A stretch of 64,000 nt of DNA from Paucibacter sp. B2R-40 (GCF_025717555.1 NZ_JAJIRP010000002.1:1-64000), one strand, 5' to 3'; shown: positions 12,492 to 22,023, numbered from the stretch's first letter. Numbers and translations are program-made. Notes: generated by a model not told the origin, from the sequence alone.

Positions 12492-13538
12492 TCAGCCGGC
12501 CCACTCAAAGCTCGACGGCGCCGCGAACATCTGCTGCAAAGCGGCCCGCGCGCGGAGCAAGCGAGGGTCGTCGGCAGGCGCGTCATCGGTGGTGTCATTG
12601 AGGCAAAAGAAGTCCAGCTTGCCCTCCGATGCGACCAAGGTTTGCAGCGCAGCCTGCGCTTCGGCGTCATCATGCGCAGCACCGGTGGCCAAGAACAAAT
12701 GCGTGTAGCTGCGCAGTTTGGCGCGCCCGCGGCTGAGCGACCAGCGCATCACGAAGTCCGACACGATCGTGGGCTTGTTCCAAACCCTGAACACGGTGGA
12801 GCGCACCGAGCCGAACAAGTCGGGTGCCAAGCACTCCAACTCGAACATCACCGACCGCAGCATCGGCCGCGGCGCATGGGCGAAGGTGCGAAAGGTCGGC
12901 AAATACTCTGCCACAGGCCGCGCCTCGCTGGCACTCAGCCAATGGTGCGAGAGTCGGCAGGCATTCATCAGCGCGGTGCCATCGGCGCGCATCGGCTCAT
13001 CGCTGACCGACGCCTCGTCCGACCAAGCGGTGTAAATGCCGCCGGGCCAGAACCAGTCATCCAGACTGACCGGTGAGCCCAAGAAAACATCGTCGTTCAA
13101 ATAGAGAAAGCGCTCCGACAGCCCCGGGATTCGGTGGATGTATGACTCGATATGCCCGGAGTCAAAGGTCGGCAAAGCGCCTGCCGGTATCAATGCGCTG
13201 TGGTCAATGACGGTGAGCCGGTCCGACGCCTTCAACCATGACGGGCGCTGCCCGTCGGTGACCAGATAAACATGACCATGTGCGGGGAAGTACCGCTCCA
13301 ATGCACGCAAGTTGTAGCGCAACTCATCATTGTCACGAAAGCGCCCTTCGACATTGCCATAAACAGCCATGGCATCGCGGTGCCCCGCACACAGGCGCGC
13401 AGCAGCGCGCCGCCGCTTGCGACGCCAAGCGGGGTCGCTACCGTCTACCCACAGGTAAACGATATCGACCGGCTCAGCGCTCGCCTCGGCAGCGGTGTCA
13501 GCAGTCTGCCGCAATCCCGGCACCAATGCCTCAGTCAA
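12492..13538 (-). CDS. Stealth-family capsular polysaccharide phosphotransferase
   Basis: 348 residues. The Stealth conserved regions are easy to see: CR1 DIVYLWVDGSDPAW (about 25-38), CR2 with RFRDNDELRYNLRALERYF and VYLVTDGQRPSWL, a central FLYLNDDVFLG, and CR4 with FFCLND near residue 310. Stealth proteins transfer hexose-1-phosphate or similar units between sugars in capsule or teichuronic-like polymers, as in GlcNAc-1-P transferase and CpsY/XcbA. No other glycan gene surrounds it, so the acceptor is unknown. It lies 40 nt downstream of the SYLF lipoprotein gene on the same strand. Confidence 0.9.
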   Translation of the reverse strand: MTEALVPGLRQTADTAAEASAEPVDIVYLWVDGSDPAWRRKRRRAAARLCAGHRDAMAVYGNVEGRFRDNDELRYNLRALERYFPAHGHVYLVTDGQRPSWLKASDRLTVIDHSALIPAGALPTFDSGHIESYIHRIPGLSERFLYLNDDVFLGSPVSLDDWFWPGGIYTAWSDEASVSDEPMRADGTALMNACRLSHHWLSASEARPVAEYLPTFRTFAHAPRPMLRSVMFELECLAPDLFGSVRSTVFRVWNKPTIVSDFVMRWSLSRGRAKLRSYTHLFLATGAAHDDAEAQAALQTLVASEGKLDFFCLNDTTDDAPADDPRLLRARAALQQMFAAPSSFEWAG

Positions 13539-13578
13539 GCCAGGCCGCCAAGGGGCGGGCCAAGGTTTGAGCTGGCAA

Positions 13579-14157
13579 TCAGTTGAAAGTCAAAGGCGAA
13601 ATATTGCTGCCGTTCAGGCTCAGATTGCCCATCAGGCCGCCATTGGTCAAGATGAAGCCAATGATGGGCTGCTGCGCAGTTTGAGTCGAGACACTGGCGC
13701 TGGCGCCGACATTGATCATGGTGATCGAGCCGTCAACACCGGCCGTCCAGCCGCGGCTGGCTTCAAAACGGCTCAAGGCTTCTTGCGTCATGAACAAGAT
13801 GAACACACCCTGCGATTGCGCGCCGGCGAGGAAGCCGACCGAAGCTTCGGTCATGCGGAAATGGCCGGTGCTCTTGCCGCCCTTGCGCATGGCGCCCGTG
13901 CCGCTGGCGCCGCCAACGATGAAGCCTGCAGACACAAAGTTAGGAAACACCAACACGCCCTTGGCAGAAGCCACCAACTCCTTGGCGCTGGAGTTTTCTT
14001 GAAACAAACGAGCCAAGGCACTCTCAACCGCTGCGTCGATTGCCGCGCGTTGAGCCGCCGGGTCACCCGAGGCGCCGCCGGTGGTGCTGCAAGCGGTGTT
14101 CAACAACGCCACGGCAGCCAAAGATGCGCCGGTAACGAGGAAGTTTCTCTTGTTCAT
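13579..14157 (-). CDS. SYLF (YSC84) domain lipoprotein
   Basis: About 192 residues from the ATG at 14157. The first 23 residues (MNKRNFLVTG..., NTAC) are a lipoprotein signal with Cys23. The rest is a SYLF/Ysc84 actin-binding-type lipid-binding domain: AKGVLVFPNFVSAGFIVGGASGTG, a VGFLAGAQSQGVFILFMTQEAL core and SASVSTQTAQQPIIGF. Bacterial SYLF proteins are periplasmic or outer-membrane lipid-associated proteins of unclear role. The longer frame beginning at 14271 would add 38 residues without family similarity. It is divergent from the AsmA gene across a 311-nt gap. Confidence 0.88.
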   Translation of the reverse strand: MNKRNFLVTGASLAAVALLNTACSTTGGASGDPAAQRAAIDAAVESALARLFQENSSAKELVASAKGVLVFPNFVSAGFIVGGASGTGAMRKGGKSTGHFRMTEASVGFLAGAQSQGVFILFMTQEALSRFEASRGWTAGVDGSITMINVGASASVSTQTAQQPIIGFILTNGGLMGNLSLNGSNISPLTFN

Positions 14158-14468
14158 GGAAGTAATCTTTCTACTGTTCGGGACTTCGGTGGAAACACAA
14201 CAGGGTGTGCGCTTGGGCAAGCGCCTCAGCAGGCACCACATCGCTGGCCATGTGCAGAGTGCACCAAGCAAGCAGAACTAGTGTACGCAACTTGCACTGC
14301 GATTCAAGCGTTAGCAAGGCGGGTCGCGGCCGGCCTCGGCCTTTTTGCCACAGTGGCTGTCATTTATGATTCATCAATGACAGCCAACGCCGGGCACGCG
14401 AAGCGTTTGCCAAAGCCCTTTTTGCCACCGATTTGCCGCGCCCGCAGCGCTGAGCTGGAGCGCGGGGT
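14158..14468. promoter_or_regulatory. Divergent intergenic region with an 11-bp inverted repeat
   Basis: This 311-nt gap lies between the divergent SYLF and AsmA genes. It holds no convincing gene. At 14354-14386 there is a perfect 11-bp inverted repeat, TGGCTGTCATT and AATGACAGCCA, around an 11-nt spacer that itself contains the 9-nt palindrome ATGATTCAT. It could be an operator shared by the two promoters or an mRNA hairpin. No confident -35/-10 pair was found. Confidence 0.4.
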
Positions 14469-17400
14469 TTGAGCTTGAACTGGCGCCGTTTGGCTGCGCT
14501 GGGCGCGGGTTTGCTTGCCCTGCCAGTGTTGATGCTCTTCGCAGCCTTCATGCTGGAGCTGGCTTTCGACGCCTCGGCCTGGCGCGAGCTCGCGCAACGC
14601 CATGCGTCCGCCGCCCTGGGCCGCCCGGTGCTCTTGCAAGGCGCGATGGAGTTGCAACTGCGCCGGGACTTGGGGCTTGGTCTGCGCATGGGGCAGCTGC
14701 GGATTCAAAGCGCACCCGGCTTTGGCCAAACAGACTTGCTCACGCTGGCCGATGCTCGGGCTGAATTGGATTTGGGCCAAGCGCTGCATGGCCGCTTGCA
14801 GTTGGGCCGCATTGAGGCCAGCGACGCCCGCTTGCGCCTTGAGCGCAGCGCCGACGGCCGCGACAACTGGGCAAGCGACAGCGCACGCGATCCGGCCCGC
14901 CCGCCCGCCGAGCTGGACATCGGGCAGTTCACGCTGCATGGGCTCAGCCTTCACTACCAAGATTTCGCCAGCGCCCAGCAATTTGCTTTGGCACTGGATG
15001 AGCTGACGGGCAGCGCCCCTGCGGGCCAGCCACTGCAGCTCGCCTTGCGTGGTCATGCGTCAGCGCCTTTTTCGCGCGAGCACGGGCCCGCGCAAGCCCC
15101 CTTTTCGATCTCGCTCGAAGGCGGTCCGCTGCCCTTGCTGCTGGCCGGCGCACCGCAATGGCCATTCAAGCTAGACGGCAAGTTCGACGGTGCAACCCTG
15201 CGCACCCAGGGCCATTTTGACCAGCAAGCTCCCCGCACCATCAATTTGACCGAGCTGTCCGTCAGGCTCGGCGAAACCGAGCTGGCCGGTCAAATGACAC
15301 TCGCGCTCGACTCAGCACGCCCCCAGCTCAGCGCCACCTTGAATTTTGCAACGCTGGATCTGCGGCCTTGGCTGCCATCGGGGGAGGCAGGCTCGGTGAC
15401 AGGCACAGAACGCGCGGCGCAGCCCTTTGCCTTGCGCCGCCTGGTGCCGGCCGGTGTGGATCTCAAGCTGGATTTAGGTGTGGAGCGCTGGCTTGGGCTG
15501 CCGGTGGAAATCCGCGCTGCCGGCATTGCGCTGCGCAGTGACGGGCAAACCGCTGGCCTGACATTCCAGGCGGATGCCGCCGGCATTCCCTTGGCCGGCC
15601 GCCTAGACCTAGACACCCGGCCGGCTTCCCCAAGTATTGCGCTGCAAGTCGGCGCGGCGGACCTGGCACTCGGCCCCTTGCTGCAGCAACTGGACCAGGG
15701 TGAGACTTCGCCAGACCTGCAAGGCCAGCTCGGGCGCTTGGACCTGCGCCTGGCCGGCAGCGGCGAGACGCTGGAGGCCATGCTGACCGAGCTTGAATTG
15801 TCGTTGGATGCGGCGGCGGCACAAGTCAGCATGGCGCGGCGCGACGGCAGTTCCGCTGCAAGGCCAATCACTTTCGCGCTTGATCGCCTGACCCTGGGGG
15901 CCCGCCGGGGTGAGCGCTTGCACGGCCAAGCCAGCGGCAGCTGGCTGGGGCAACAAGCCATGCTGTCCTTGCGCGCCGGCTCGCTGGCGCAGCTGTGGCG
16001 CGAACTCGCTTCGCCGCTGGAGCTGGAACTGAAGCTGAAGCCGTCGAAGATGAGCCTACGCCTGGACGGCCTCCTTAACCTGCGAGCCTGGCGTGAAACT
16101 GCACTGAACTTCGCCCTGCAGGCGCCTAGTTCAGGCGCGCTGGCGCCCTACCTGGGCGTCGCGCCGTCGTCCAAGCTGCCGGTCAATTTCAGCGGGCAGT
16201 TGCAACTCAGCGACACGGCGCTGCGGCTCAGTCAATCCACCCTGATGGTCGGCCGCAGTGAGCTGCATCTGGACGGCTGGCTCAGCCGCACTGCAGCCGG
16301 CCCAGCCAGCAAAGCCACACTGCAAAGCCCCTTGATCGATGTGGCCGAGCTCTCGAGCTTGCGGCCCAGCCCCTCGCCCCGCGCAAGCAACCGGCGTGAC
16401 CCACCCTTGTTTGCCTCCGCCCTCGACTTGCCCGACGCCGACCTCGACCTGAGCCTGCAGCGGGTCGTGCTGGACCGGGCCGATCTGGCCGATCTGCGTG
16501 ACCTGCACCTGCAAGCCCGGCTGCGCGATGGGCGCGTGCTGGCCTCGGCCCTCGGCGTCAAGGTCGCCGGCCAAGCTCTGCAAGGCTTGGTCGAGCTGGA
16601 CCCGCGCGCCGAGCAGGTCAGCGCCAAGCTGGAACTCTCCAGCGGCCCAATTGACATCGGCGCGCTGCTGCGCGGGCTCGGCGCAGCCGAGGCCATCAAT
16701 GGCACGGCAGAGGCCGTGAAGATCAATTTAAGTGGTCAGGGACAAAGCGTTCGCGAGTTTCTCAGCCAGGCCGAGCTCGATGCCCGCATCAGCGGCGGCA
16801 GCGTCAGCCTGCTCGGCGCGGGGCGGCGGCCGGTCACCGACATTGAGGTCGACAAGGCTTTCATCCATGCAGCGGCCGGTCAGCCTTTGTGGCTGGAGCT
16901 GGAGGGCCGCGTCGACCAAACGCCGCTCAAGCTCGGCCTGCGCGTCGGTACGCTGGCGGGCTTTACACAAGTCGATGAGCGCTTGCCCTTCTGGCTGGAG
17001 GCTCAGGGGGCCGGCACGCTGCTACAGCTCGAAGGGCGGGTGGCGTTGCCGCTGGGACGCGAGGGCGACTTGACGTTTGAAATCAGCGGCGATCGGCTCG
17101 ACAGCTTGACCCCGCTGACCCGGGTCAATCTGCCGCCATGGGGCCCCTGGCGGCTGCGCGGGCCGGTACGCATGACGGCCGATGGCTACGAGTTGGAACA
17201 GCTGAGGCTGCGCGTCGGCGAGAGCCAACTCGGCGGCAGTGGGCGCATCGACCTGAGCGGGCCGCGGCCGCGCTTGGATGCGCGATTGTCCGGGCGCAGC
17301 GTTCAACTGGCCGACTTCCCAACCCCCGAACTCACCCCCGAGCAAACGGACGCGCGCCGCGAGGATCGCGCCGCTGCCGAGCTTTCCGGCAACGCCATCG

Positions 17401-18290
17401 TCAGCCTGCGCAGCAAAGTCAGCCGCTTGGCCAGGCGCACCGAGGGCTTGCTGAGCGCAGGTTTCCTGCGCCGCTTCGATGCCAATATCGATGTTGTCGC
17501 GCGCGAGGTGTTCTCCGGCAGCGATCGGCTGGCCGACGGCGAGTTGCACCTGCAGCTCAAAGATGGCCGCCTGCGCCTGGACCCCGCCTTCGTCAATCTA
17601 CCCGGCGGCGGTATGCGGCTAACGGCCACGTTTGACCCGACCGGCGAGCAAATTGAGTTCGAGGCGAAAGCTGCAATCGAGCGCTTTGATTACGGCATCA
17701 TCGCCCGCCGCATGGGCCGCGAAGGCAATGTGCAGGGCCTCTTCAGCATGAATCTGGATCTGGCCGGCCAAGCGCCCACCCTTGACACGGTGCTGCGCAA
17801 TGCCAATGGCCGGGTCGATGTGGCCGTGTGGCCCACCAATCTGCGCGCCGATGTCTTCAACCTCTGGTCGGTCAATCTGGTGCTGAACCTCATACCCTTG
17901 TTTGATCCGGGCGGCCAGCCGCAGGTGAATTGCGTGGTGGCGCGCTTCGACCTCAAGGACGGCAAGCTGACCGAGGACAACCTGACCATAGACACGACGC
18001 GGGTGCGCGTGCGCGGCAGCGGCTTTGCCAATTTGGCAACCGACGAGCTGTCTTTTGTGTTCCGCCCGCGCGCCAAGGGCTTCGCCTTGTTCCGCCTGCA
18101 GACGCCCCTGCGGGTCAGCGGTACGCTGAACAATCAACGCATTGGCATCCAACGCGGCGACCTGATCGGCTCGACCATGCGCTCCATCCTGTCGCCGATC
18201 TGGCTGCCGATCGAGCGCCTGATGCTGGGGCCAAACCCGCCCGACGGCGCTGATATTTGCACCGACCCTTTGAGCGGCAGAGGCCCTTGA
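14469..18290 (+). CDS. Large AsmA-family envelope protein
   Basis: 1273 residues, anchored by one N-terminal helix (about 10-30) with the rest predicted periplasmic. The body consists of repeated amphipathic beta-strand units typical of AsmA/TamB/YhdP bridge-like proteins that move phospholipids between the inner and outer membrane. An AsmA N-terminal domain (RPVLLQGAMELQL, LADARAELDLGQAL, ARLRLERSADGRDNW) is followed by strand repeats, and a C-terminal AsmA-like module is visible around 1120-1240 (ANGRVDVAVW, FDLKDGKLTEDNL, LSFVFRPRAKGF). It is about twice E. coli AsmA (617). Start is a TTG at 14469 with GGAGCG ahead of it; this start is uncertain. Lipid genes follow directly. Confidence 0.85.
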   Translation: MSLNWRRLAALGAGLLALPVLMLFAAFMLELAFDASAWRELAQRHASAALGRPVLLQGAMELQLRRDLGLGLRMGQLRIQSAPGFGQTDLLTLADARAELDLGQALHGRLQLGRIEASDARLRLERSADGRDNWASDSARDPARPPAELDIGQFTLHGLSLHYQDFASAQQFALALDELTGSAPAGQPLQLALRGHASAPFSREHGPAQAPFSISLEGGPLPLLLAGAPQWPFKLDGKFDGATLRTQGHFDQQAPRTINLTELSVRLGETELAGQMTLALDSARPQLSATLNFATLDLRPWLPSGEAGSVTGTERAAQPFALRRLVPAGVDLKLDLGVERWLGLPVEIRAAGIALRSDGQTAGLTFQADAAGIPLAGRLDLDTRPASPSIALQVGAADLALGPLLQQLDQGETSPDLQGQLGRLDLRLAGSGETLEAMLTELELSLDAAAAQVSMARRDGSSAARPITFALDRLTLGARRGERLHGQASGSWLGQQAMLSLRAGSLAQLWRELASPLELELKLKPSKMSLRLDGLLNLRAWRETALNFALQAPSSGALAPYLGVAPSSKLPVNFSGQLQLSDTALRLSQSTLMVGRSELHLDGWLSRTAAGPASKATLQSPLIDVAELSSLRPSPSPRASNRRDPPLFASALDLPDADLDLSLQRVVLDRADLADLRDLHLQARLRDGRVLASALGVKVAGQALQGLVELDPRAEQVSAKLELSSGPIDIGALLRGLGAAEAINGTAEAVKINLSGQGQSVREFLSQAELDARISGGSVSLLGAGRRPVTDIEVDKAFIHAAAGQPLWLELEGRVDQTPLKLGLRVGTLAGFTQVDERLPFWLEAQGAGTLLQLEGRVALPLGREGDLTFEISGDRLDSLTPLTRVNLPPWGPWRLRGPVRMTADGYELEQLRLRVGESQLGGSGRIDLSGPRPRLDARLSGRSVQLADFPTPELTPEQTDARREDRAAAELSGNAIVSLRSKVSRLARRTEGLLSAGFLRRFDANIDVVAREVFSGSDRLADGELHLQLKDGRLRLDPAFVNLPGGGMRLTATFDPTGEQIEFEAKAAIERFDYGIIARRMGREGNVQGLFSMNLDLAGQAPTLDTVLRNANGRVDVAVWPTNLRADVFNLWSVNLVLNLIPLFDPGGQPQVNCVVARFDLKDGKLTEDNLTIDTTRVRVRGSGFANLATDELSFVFRPRAKGFALFRLQTPLRVSGTLNNQRIGIQRGDLIGSTMRSILSPIWLPIERLMLGPNPPDGADICTDPLSGRGP

Positions 18291-18360
18291 GCTCGGCTAT
18301 CATCGGCGTGAATTTGCGCCAGCGAAGGCACCTCGCTCATCCCCTCACCCAGCTGCGACC

Positions 18361-19413
18361 ATGAACAAAATCCGTCTACTTTCCCTCGGTTTGAGCGCGC
18401 TGGCGCCGCTGGCTGCCGCGGCACAGACTTGCAGCGAGATCAATCTAGATGCCGAGCGTTTGGCCTGTTATGACCGGGCTGCCGGCCGGGTAGCGCCAGG
18501 CACAGCTACGGCTGCGGCTGCGGCTGCCACACCGGCAGCTTCGGCACCGATGCTTGCGGCCGCGTCGGAGTCGGCGCCGACCAAGTGGACCGGCCAGTCC
18601 TTCTCCGAGCGCTTCCAGCTCGACCCCGAAACCAAGGATGGCATCTTCAAGGTCAAGCCTCATCTGCCGGTCTATGTCTTGCCGGTCAGCTGGCGCCAGC
18701 ATGTCAACCGCAACCCCAGCTCGCCCAACCCCCGCAACACCGCATTTGGCGCGGGCGAAAACAACAAGAACCTTGAGGCCAAGTTCCAAATCAGCCTGAA
18801 GACCAAGATGATGCAAAACATCTTGGGCAGCGAGATCGACTGGTGGGCGGCTTATACACAGCAGAGCTTCTGGCAGGTCTACAACGCTGAAGATTCGCGC
18901 CCCTTTCGCGAATCCAATTACCAACCCGAAACCTTTGTGACCCTGCCGCTCAGGCTGGGCTCAGATGCGTTTCAGCTGCGCATGCTCAATCTGGGTCTGG
19001 TGCACCAATCAAACGGCCAGACCGACCCCTTGTCCCGCTCCTGGAACCGGATCTACGCGACCTTGGGCGCCACCTCGGGCGGCTTGAGCCTCTTCGTCAA
19101 GCCCTGGTGGCGCGTCAAAGAGACAGCGGCCACCGACAACAACCCCGACATCAGCGACTACGCCGGCCGCATCGAAGTGCAGGCGATCTACAACTTCGGC
19201 GACCATATCGTTTCGGCCACACTACAGAACAATCTGAAGATCAACACCAGTACACCAAACCGCAGCAATGTGCAGATCGAATGGGCTTTCCCCTTGTTCA
19301 GCGAGCTACACGGTTATGTGCGCGGCTTTGGCGGCTATGCGGACTCGCTGCAAAACTACAACTTCCACAACTATGGGATCGGCCTAGGGGTTTCCCTGGT
19401 GCAGTGGCGTTGA
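18361..19413 (+). CDS. pldA: Outer-membrane phospholipase A (OMPLA)
   Basis: 350 residues with a signal peptide (cleavage near AAAQT) and an Ala-rich linker (about 45-72). The C-terminal about 250 residues form the 12-strand OMPLA barrel. The catalytic triad block VHQSNGQTDPLSRSWNR carries His215, Ser217 and Asn229, equivalent to H142/S144/N156 of E. coli, with the following SRSWNR intact. Ends in QWR, aromatic near the C terminus as in barrel proteins. The enzyme hydrolyses phospholipids that reach the outer leaflet, after calcium-dependent dimerisation. It lies 70 nt after the AsmA gene and 69 nt before a patatin gene, within a lipid-turnover neighbourhood. Confidence 0.95.
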   Translation: MNKIRLLSLGLSALAPLAAAAQTCSEINLDAERLACYDRAAGRVAPGTATAAAAAATPAASAPMLAAASESAPTKWTGQSFSERFQLDPETKDGIFKVKPHLPVYVLPVSWRQHVNRNPSSPNPRNTAFGAGENNKNLEAKFQISLKTKMMQNILGSEIDWWAAYTQQSFWQVYNAEDSRPFRESNYQPETFVTLPLRLGSDAFQLRMLNLGLVHQSNGQTDPLSRSWNRIYATLGATSGGLSLFVKPWWRVKETAATDNNPDISDYAGRIEVQAIYNFGDHIVSATLQNNLKINTSTPNRSNVQIEWAFPLFSELHGYVRGFGGYADSLQNYNFHNYGIGLGVSLVQWR

Positions 19414-19470
19414 GCGCAAAATTGCCGCTCAATGAAGCACCTAGGGGTGTATTTGTCACACAAGCGGCAT

Positions 19471-19482
19471 TAATATGCTGCA
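19471..19482 (+). promoter_or_regulatory. Candidate -10 element for a leaderless patatin mRNA
   Basis: TAATAT at 19471-19476 is followed six bases later by the ATG at 19483. There is no Shine-Dalgarno, and no alternative in-frame start exists near the conserved N-terminal motif. Transcription starting seven bases after the -10 hexamer would begin exactly at the ATG. A good -35 at 17-bp spacing is not evident, so this is tentative. Confidence 0.35.
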
Positions 19483-20523
19483 ATGCACAAAAACACCTCC
19501 CCCCAAAATCGCAAGCCCGTTCTGGTTGATCTCGCGCTGCAAGGGGGCGGTGCCCACGGCGCCTTCACCTGGGGCGTGTTGGACCGCCTGCTCGAGGAAG
19601 AATGGCTCAGCATCGACGGCATTTCAGGCACCTCGGCGGGAGCCATGAACGCCGCGGTGATGGCCAGCGGCCATGCCCATGGCGGCGCCCACGGCGCCAA
19701 GGCCGCGCTGGAAGATTTCTGGAAGCTGGTCTCCGACGGCGCCAAATTCAGCCCGATGAAGCGCAGCATCATGGACATCATGAGCGGCCAGTGGACGCTG
19801 GACAACTCGCCAATGTACCGCGCCGCCGAGATGATGACGCAGGTGTTCTCGCCCTATGACTTGAACCCCAGCGGCAAGAATCCGCTCAGCGACATCCTCG
19901 CCAAGACGGTTGATTTTGAGTGCCTGGCCACGGCGCCAATCCGCCTCTTCATCACCGCGACCAATGTGCGCACCGGCAGCGGCCGGGTGTTCCGCAATGC
20001 CGAGATCACGCCCGAGGTGCTGCTGGCCTCGGGCTGCTTGCCGACCATGTTCCAGTCGGTCGAAATCGATGGCGAGTTCTACTGGGATGGCGGCTATTCG
20101 GGCAACCCGACCATCACGCCGCTGGTGCGGGAATGCAAATCGCGCGACACGATTCTGGTGCAGATCAATCCTATCGTGCGCGAAGCTATCCCCAAGACCG
20201 CGCGCGATATTGCCAACCGGCTGAACGAGATTTCCTTCAACGCGCCGCTGCTCAAAGAGTTGCGCATGATTGCACTGCTGCATCAATGCGCCGATGCGGA
20301 CAGCGGCGAAGGCGGGCAATGGGCGCGCATGCGCATGCACCGCATCGCCACCGACCGGGTCACCGAACTCGACTCCAGCTCCAAGATGATTACCGAGTGG
20401 AAGTTCCTCTGCGGTCTGCGCGACGAAGGCCGGCGCACCGCCGAGCTGTTCCTTGAAACCCATGGCGATGCGCTGGGCGTGAAGTCCTCGCTCGATCTGA
20501 ACGCGATGCTGGAGGTGCAATAA
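19483..20523 (+). CDS. Patatin-like phospholipase
   Basis: 346 residues, no signal peptide, so cytoplasmic. Patatin signatures: glycine-rich oxyanion motif LALQGGGAHGAF (18-28), nucleophile elbow GTSAG with Ser51, and the catalytic DGG with Asp202 (YWDGGYSGNP), making a Ser-Asp dyad. These proteins are acyl hydrolases acting on phospholipids or other esters. The gene is followed after 2 nt by a GntP-family permease. In Burkholderiales patatins of this type are often found near 3-hydroxybutyrate or polyhydroxyalkanoate genes, which makes a storage-polymer or acyl-acid role possible (inference). The start lacks a Shine-Dalgarno and may be leaderless. Confidence 0.9.
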   Translation: MHKNTSPQNRKPVLVDLALQGGGAHGAFTWGVLDRLLEEEWLSIDGISGTSAGAMNAAVMASGHAHGGAHGAKAALEDFWKLVSDGAKFSPMKRSIMDIMSGQWTLDNSPMYRAAEMMTQVFSPYDLNPSGKNPLSDILAKTVDFECLATAPIRLFITATNVRTGSGRVFRNAEITPEVLLASGCLPTMFQSVEIDGEFYWDGGYSGNPTITPLVRECKSRDTILVQINPIVREAIPKTARDIANRLNEISFNAPLLKELRMIALLHQCADADSGEGGQWARMRMHRIATDRVTELDSSSKMITEWKFLCGLRDEGRRTAELFLETHGDALGVKSSLDLNAMLEVQ

Positions 20524-20525
20524 CC

Positions 20526-21977
20526 ATGGGCTTGCTCGGCATACTTTTAGGCCTGGGCCTGCTGGTCTGGCTGGCGTTTCGCGGCTGGAGTGTGCTGGGT
20601 CTGGCACCGGTCGCTGCGCTTATTGCGGCAGGCTTTGCGGGTGAGCCGCTGCTGGCGCATTGGACGCAGACCTTTATGGGCTCGGCGGCCGGTTTCATCG
20701 CCTCCTTCTTCCCCCTCTTCCTGCTCGGCGCGCTGTTCGGCAAGCTGATGGCCGACAGCGGTTCGGTCAGCGCGATCGCACAGTTCATCACCGAAAAGCT
20801 GGGCAGCAAGCGGGCCATTCTTTCAGTAGTCCTGGCGGGCGCCTTGGTCACCTACGGCGGCGTCAGCCTGTTCGTGGCGATGTTTGTCTTGGCGCCGATG
20901 GGCCAGGCGCTGTTCAAGGCTGCCGATATTCCGAACCGCCTCTTGCCCGGTGCCGTGATGCTGGGCACGGCGACCTTCACGATGTCGGCCCTGCCCGGTT
21001 CCCCGGCGATTCAAAACGCGATCCCGATGCCGTTTTTCGAGACCACGCCCTTTGCCGCACCCGGCCTAGGCTTTATCGCTGCGGCCATCATGTTCGGCTT
21101 TGGCATGTGGTGGTTGAGCCGCTCGGAGGCGGCCGCGCGCCGTGCCGGCGAGGGTTTTGGCGGACCGGCCGCTTCGGCGACGGATGCGGCAAACGACACC
21201 ATGCTGCGCGAGCGCGCCACCGCCTCGCGCGAGTTTGACCCCGCCGAGCTTGAGCATGGCGCGCGCAGCGCGCAACTGCCCAGCATTGGCATTGCGCTGT
21301 TGCCGCTGATCGTGGTGATGGCGGTCAACCTGACCATGTCGCTGCTGGTGCTGCCGCGCCTGGACACCAGCTTCCTGGCCGAGCCGCGCTGGGGCGGCAC
21401 GACCATCGCCAGCGTCGGCGGCGTCTGGTCAGTGCTGCTGGCGCTGGGCGCTGCGATCCTGGTCTTGTATGCATTCAATCGCAGCCGCTTGCAGAGCTTG
21501 CGTGACACTGTCGACGCCGGCCTGAATGCCGCGGCCCTGCCTGTCATCAGCGTGGCCAGCCTGGTCGGCTTCGGCGCCGTGGTCGCCGCCTTGCCGGCCT
21601 TTGCGGTCGTGCGTGAATGGGTGCTGACCATCGAAGGCGGGCCGCTGGTCGGCCTGGCGATTGCGACCAATGTGTTGTCGGCGCTGACCGGCTCTGCCTC
21701 GGGCGGCTTGACGATAGCGCTGGGCGCTTTGGGCGAGACCTATATGGCCATGGCCTACCAGTACGGCATTGACCCGGCTCTGATGCACCGCGTGGCGGTG
21801 ATTGGCGCCGGCTCGCTCGACAGCTTGCCGCACAACGGCGCGGTCGTAACCATGCTGGCCGTCTGCGGTGTCACGCACAAAGAGAGTTACTTCGACATCG
21901 TGATGGTCGGCATCGTCAGCGCGATCCTGGGGCTGATTGCCGTCGTTGTCCTGGGTTCGATGTTCGGTTCGTTCTAA
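20526..21977 (+). CDS. GntP-family organic acid/gluconate:H+ symporter
   Basis: 483 residues with about 12-14 hydrophobic helices across the whole length. Motifs recall the GntP family: FFPLFLLGALFGKLMADSG near the N terminus, GSPAIQNAIPMPFF in the middle and GSLDSLPHNGAVV near 430. Family members carry gluconate, D-serine or 3-hydroxybutyrate into the cell. Because it follows a patatin by 2 nt and must be co-transcribed with it, uptake of a hydroxy acid such as 3-hydroxybutyrate is a reasonable guess, though no bdhA is present in the window. A MITE-like element begins 46 nt after its stop. Confidence 0.85.
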   Translation: MGLLGILLGLGLLVWLAFRGWSVLGLAPVAALIAAGFAGEPLLAHWTQTFMGSAAGFIASFFPLFLLGALFGKLMADSGSVSAIAQFITEKLGSKRAILSVVLAGALVTYGGVSLFVAMFVLAPMGQALFKAADIPNRLLPGAVMLGTATFTMSALPGSPAIQNAIPMPFFETTPFAAPGLGFIAAAIMFGFGMWWLSRSEAAARRAGEGFGGPAASATDAANDTMLRERATASREFDPAELEHGARSAQLPSIGIALLPLIVVMAVNLTMSLLVLPRLDTSFLAEPRWGGTTIASVGGVWSVLLALGAAILVLYAFNRSRLQSLRDTVDAGLNAAALPVISVASLVGFGAVVAALPAFAVVREWVLTIEGGPLVGLAIATNVLSALTGSASGGLTIALGALGETYMAMAYQYGIDPALMHRVAVIGAGSLDSLPHNGAVVTMLAVCGVTHKESYFDIVMVGIVSAILGLIAVVVLGSMFGSF

Positions 21978-22023
21978 GGCTGGCTGGAGCCCGCCGGTAA
22001 CTAGGGCGACACGCAGCAGCGCT

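Noticed and set aside
11224-12708. 494-residue plus-strand open frame opposite the serine hydrolase
   Set aside because: Runs antisense through a motif-confirmed gene and across an intergenic region; composition is not protein-like.
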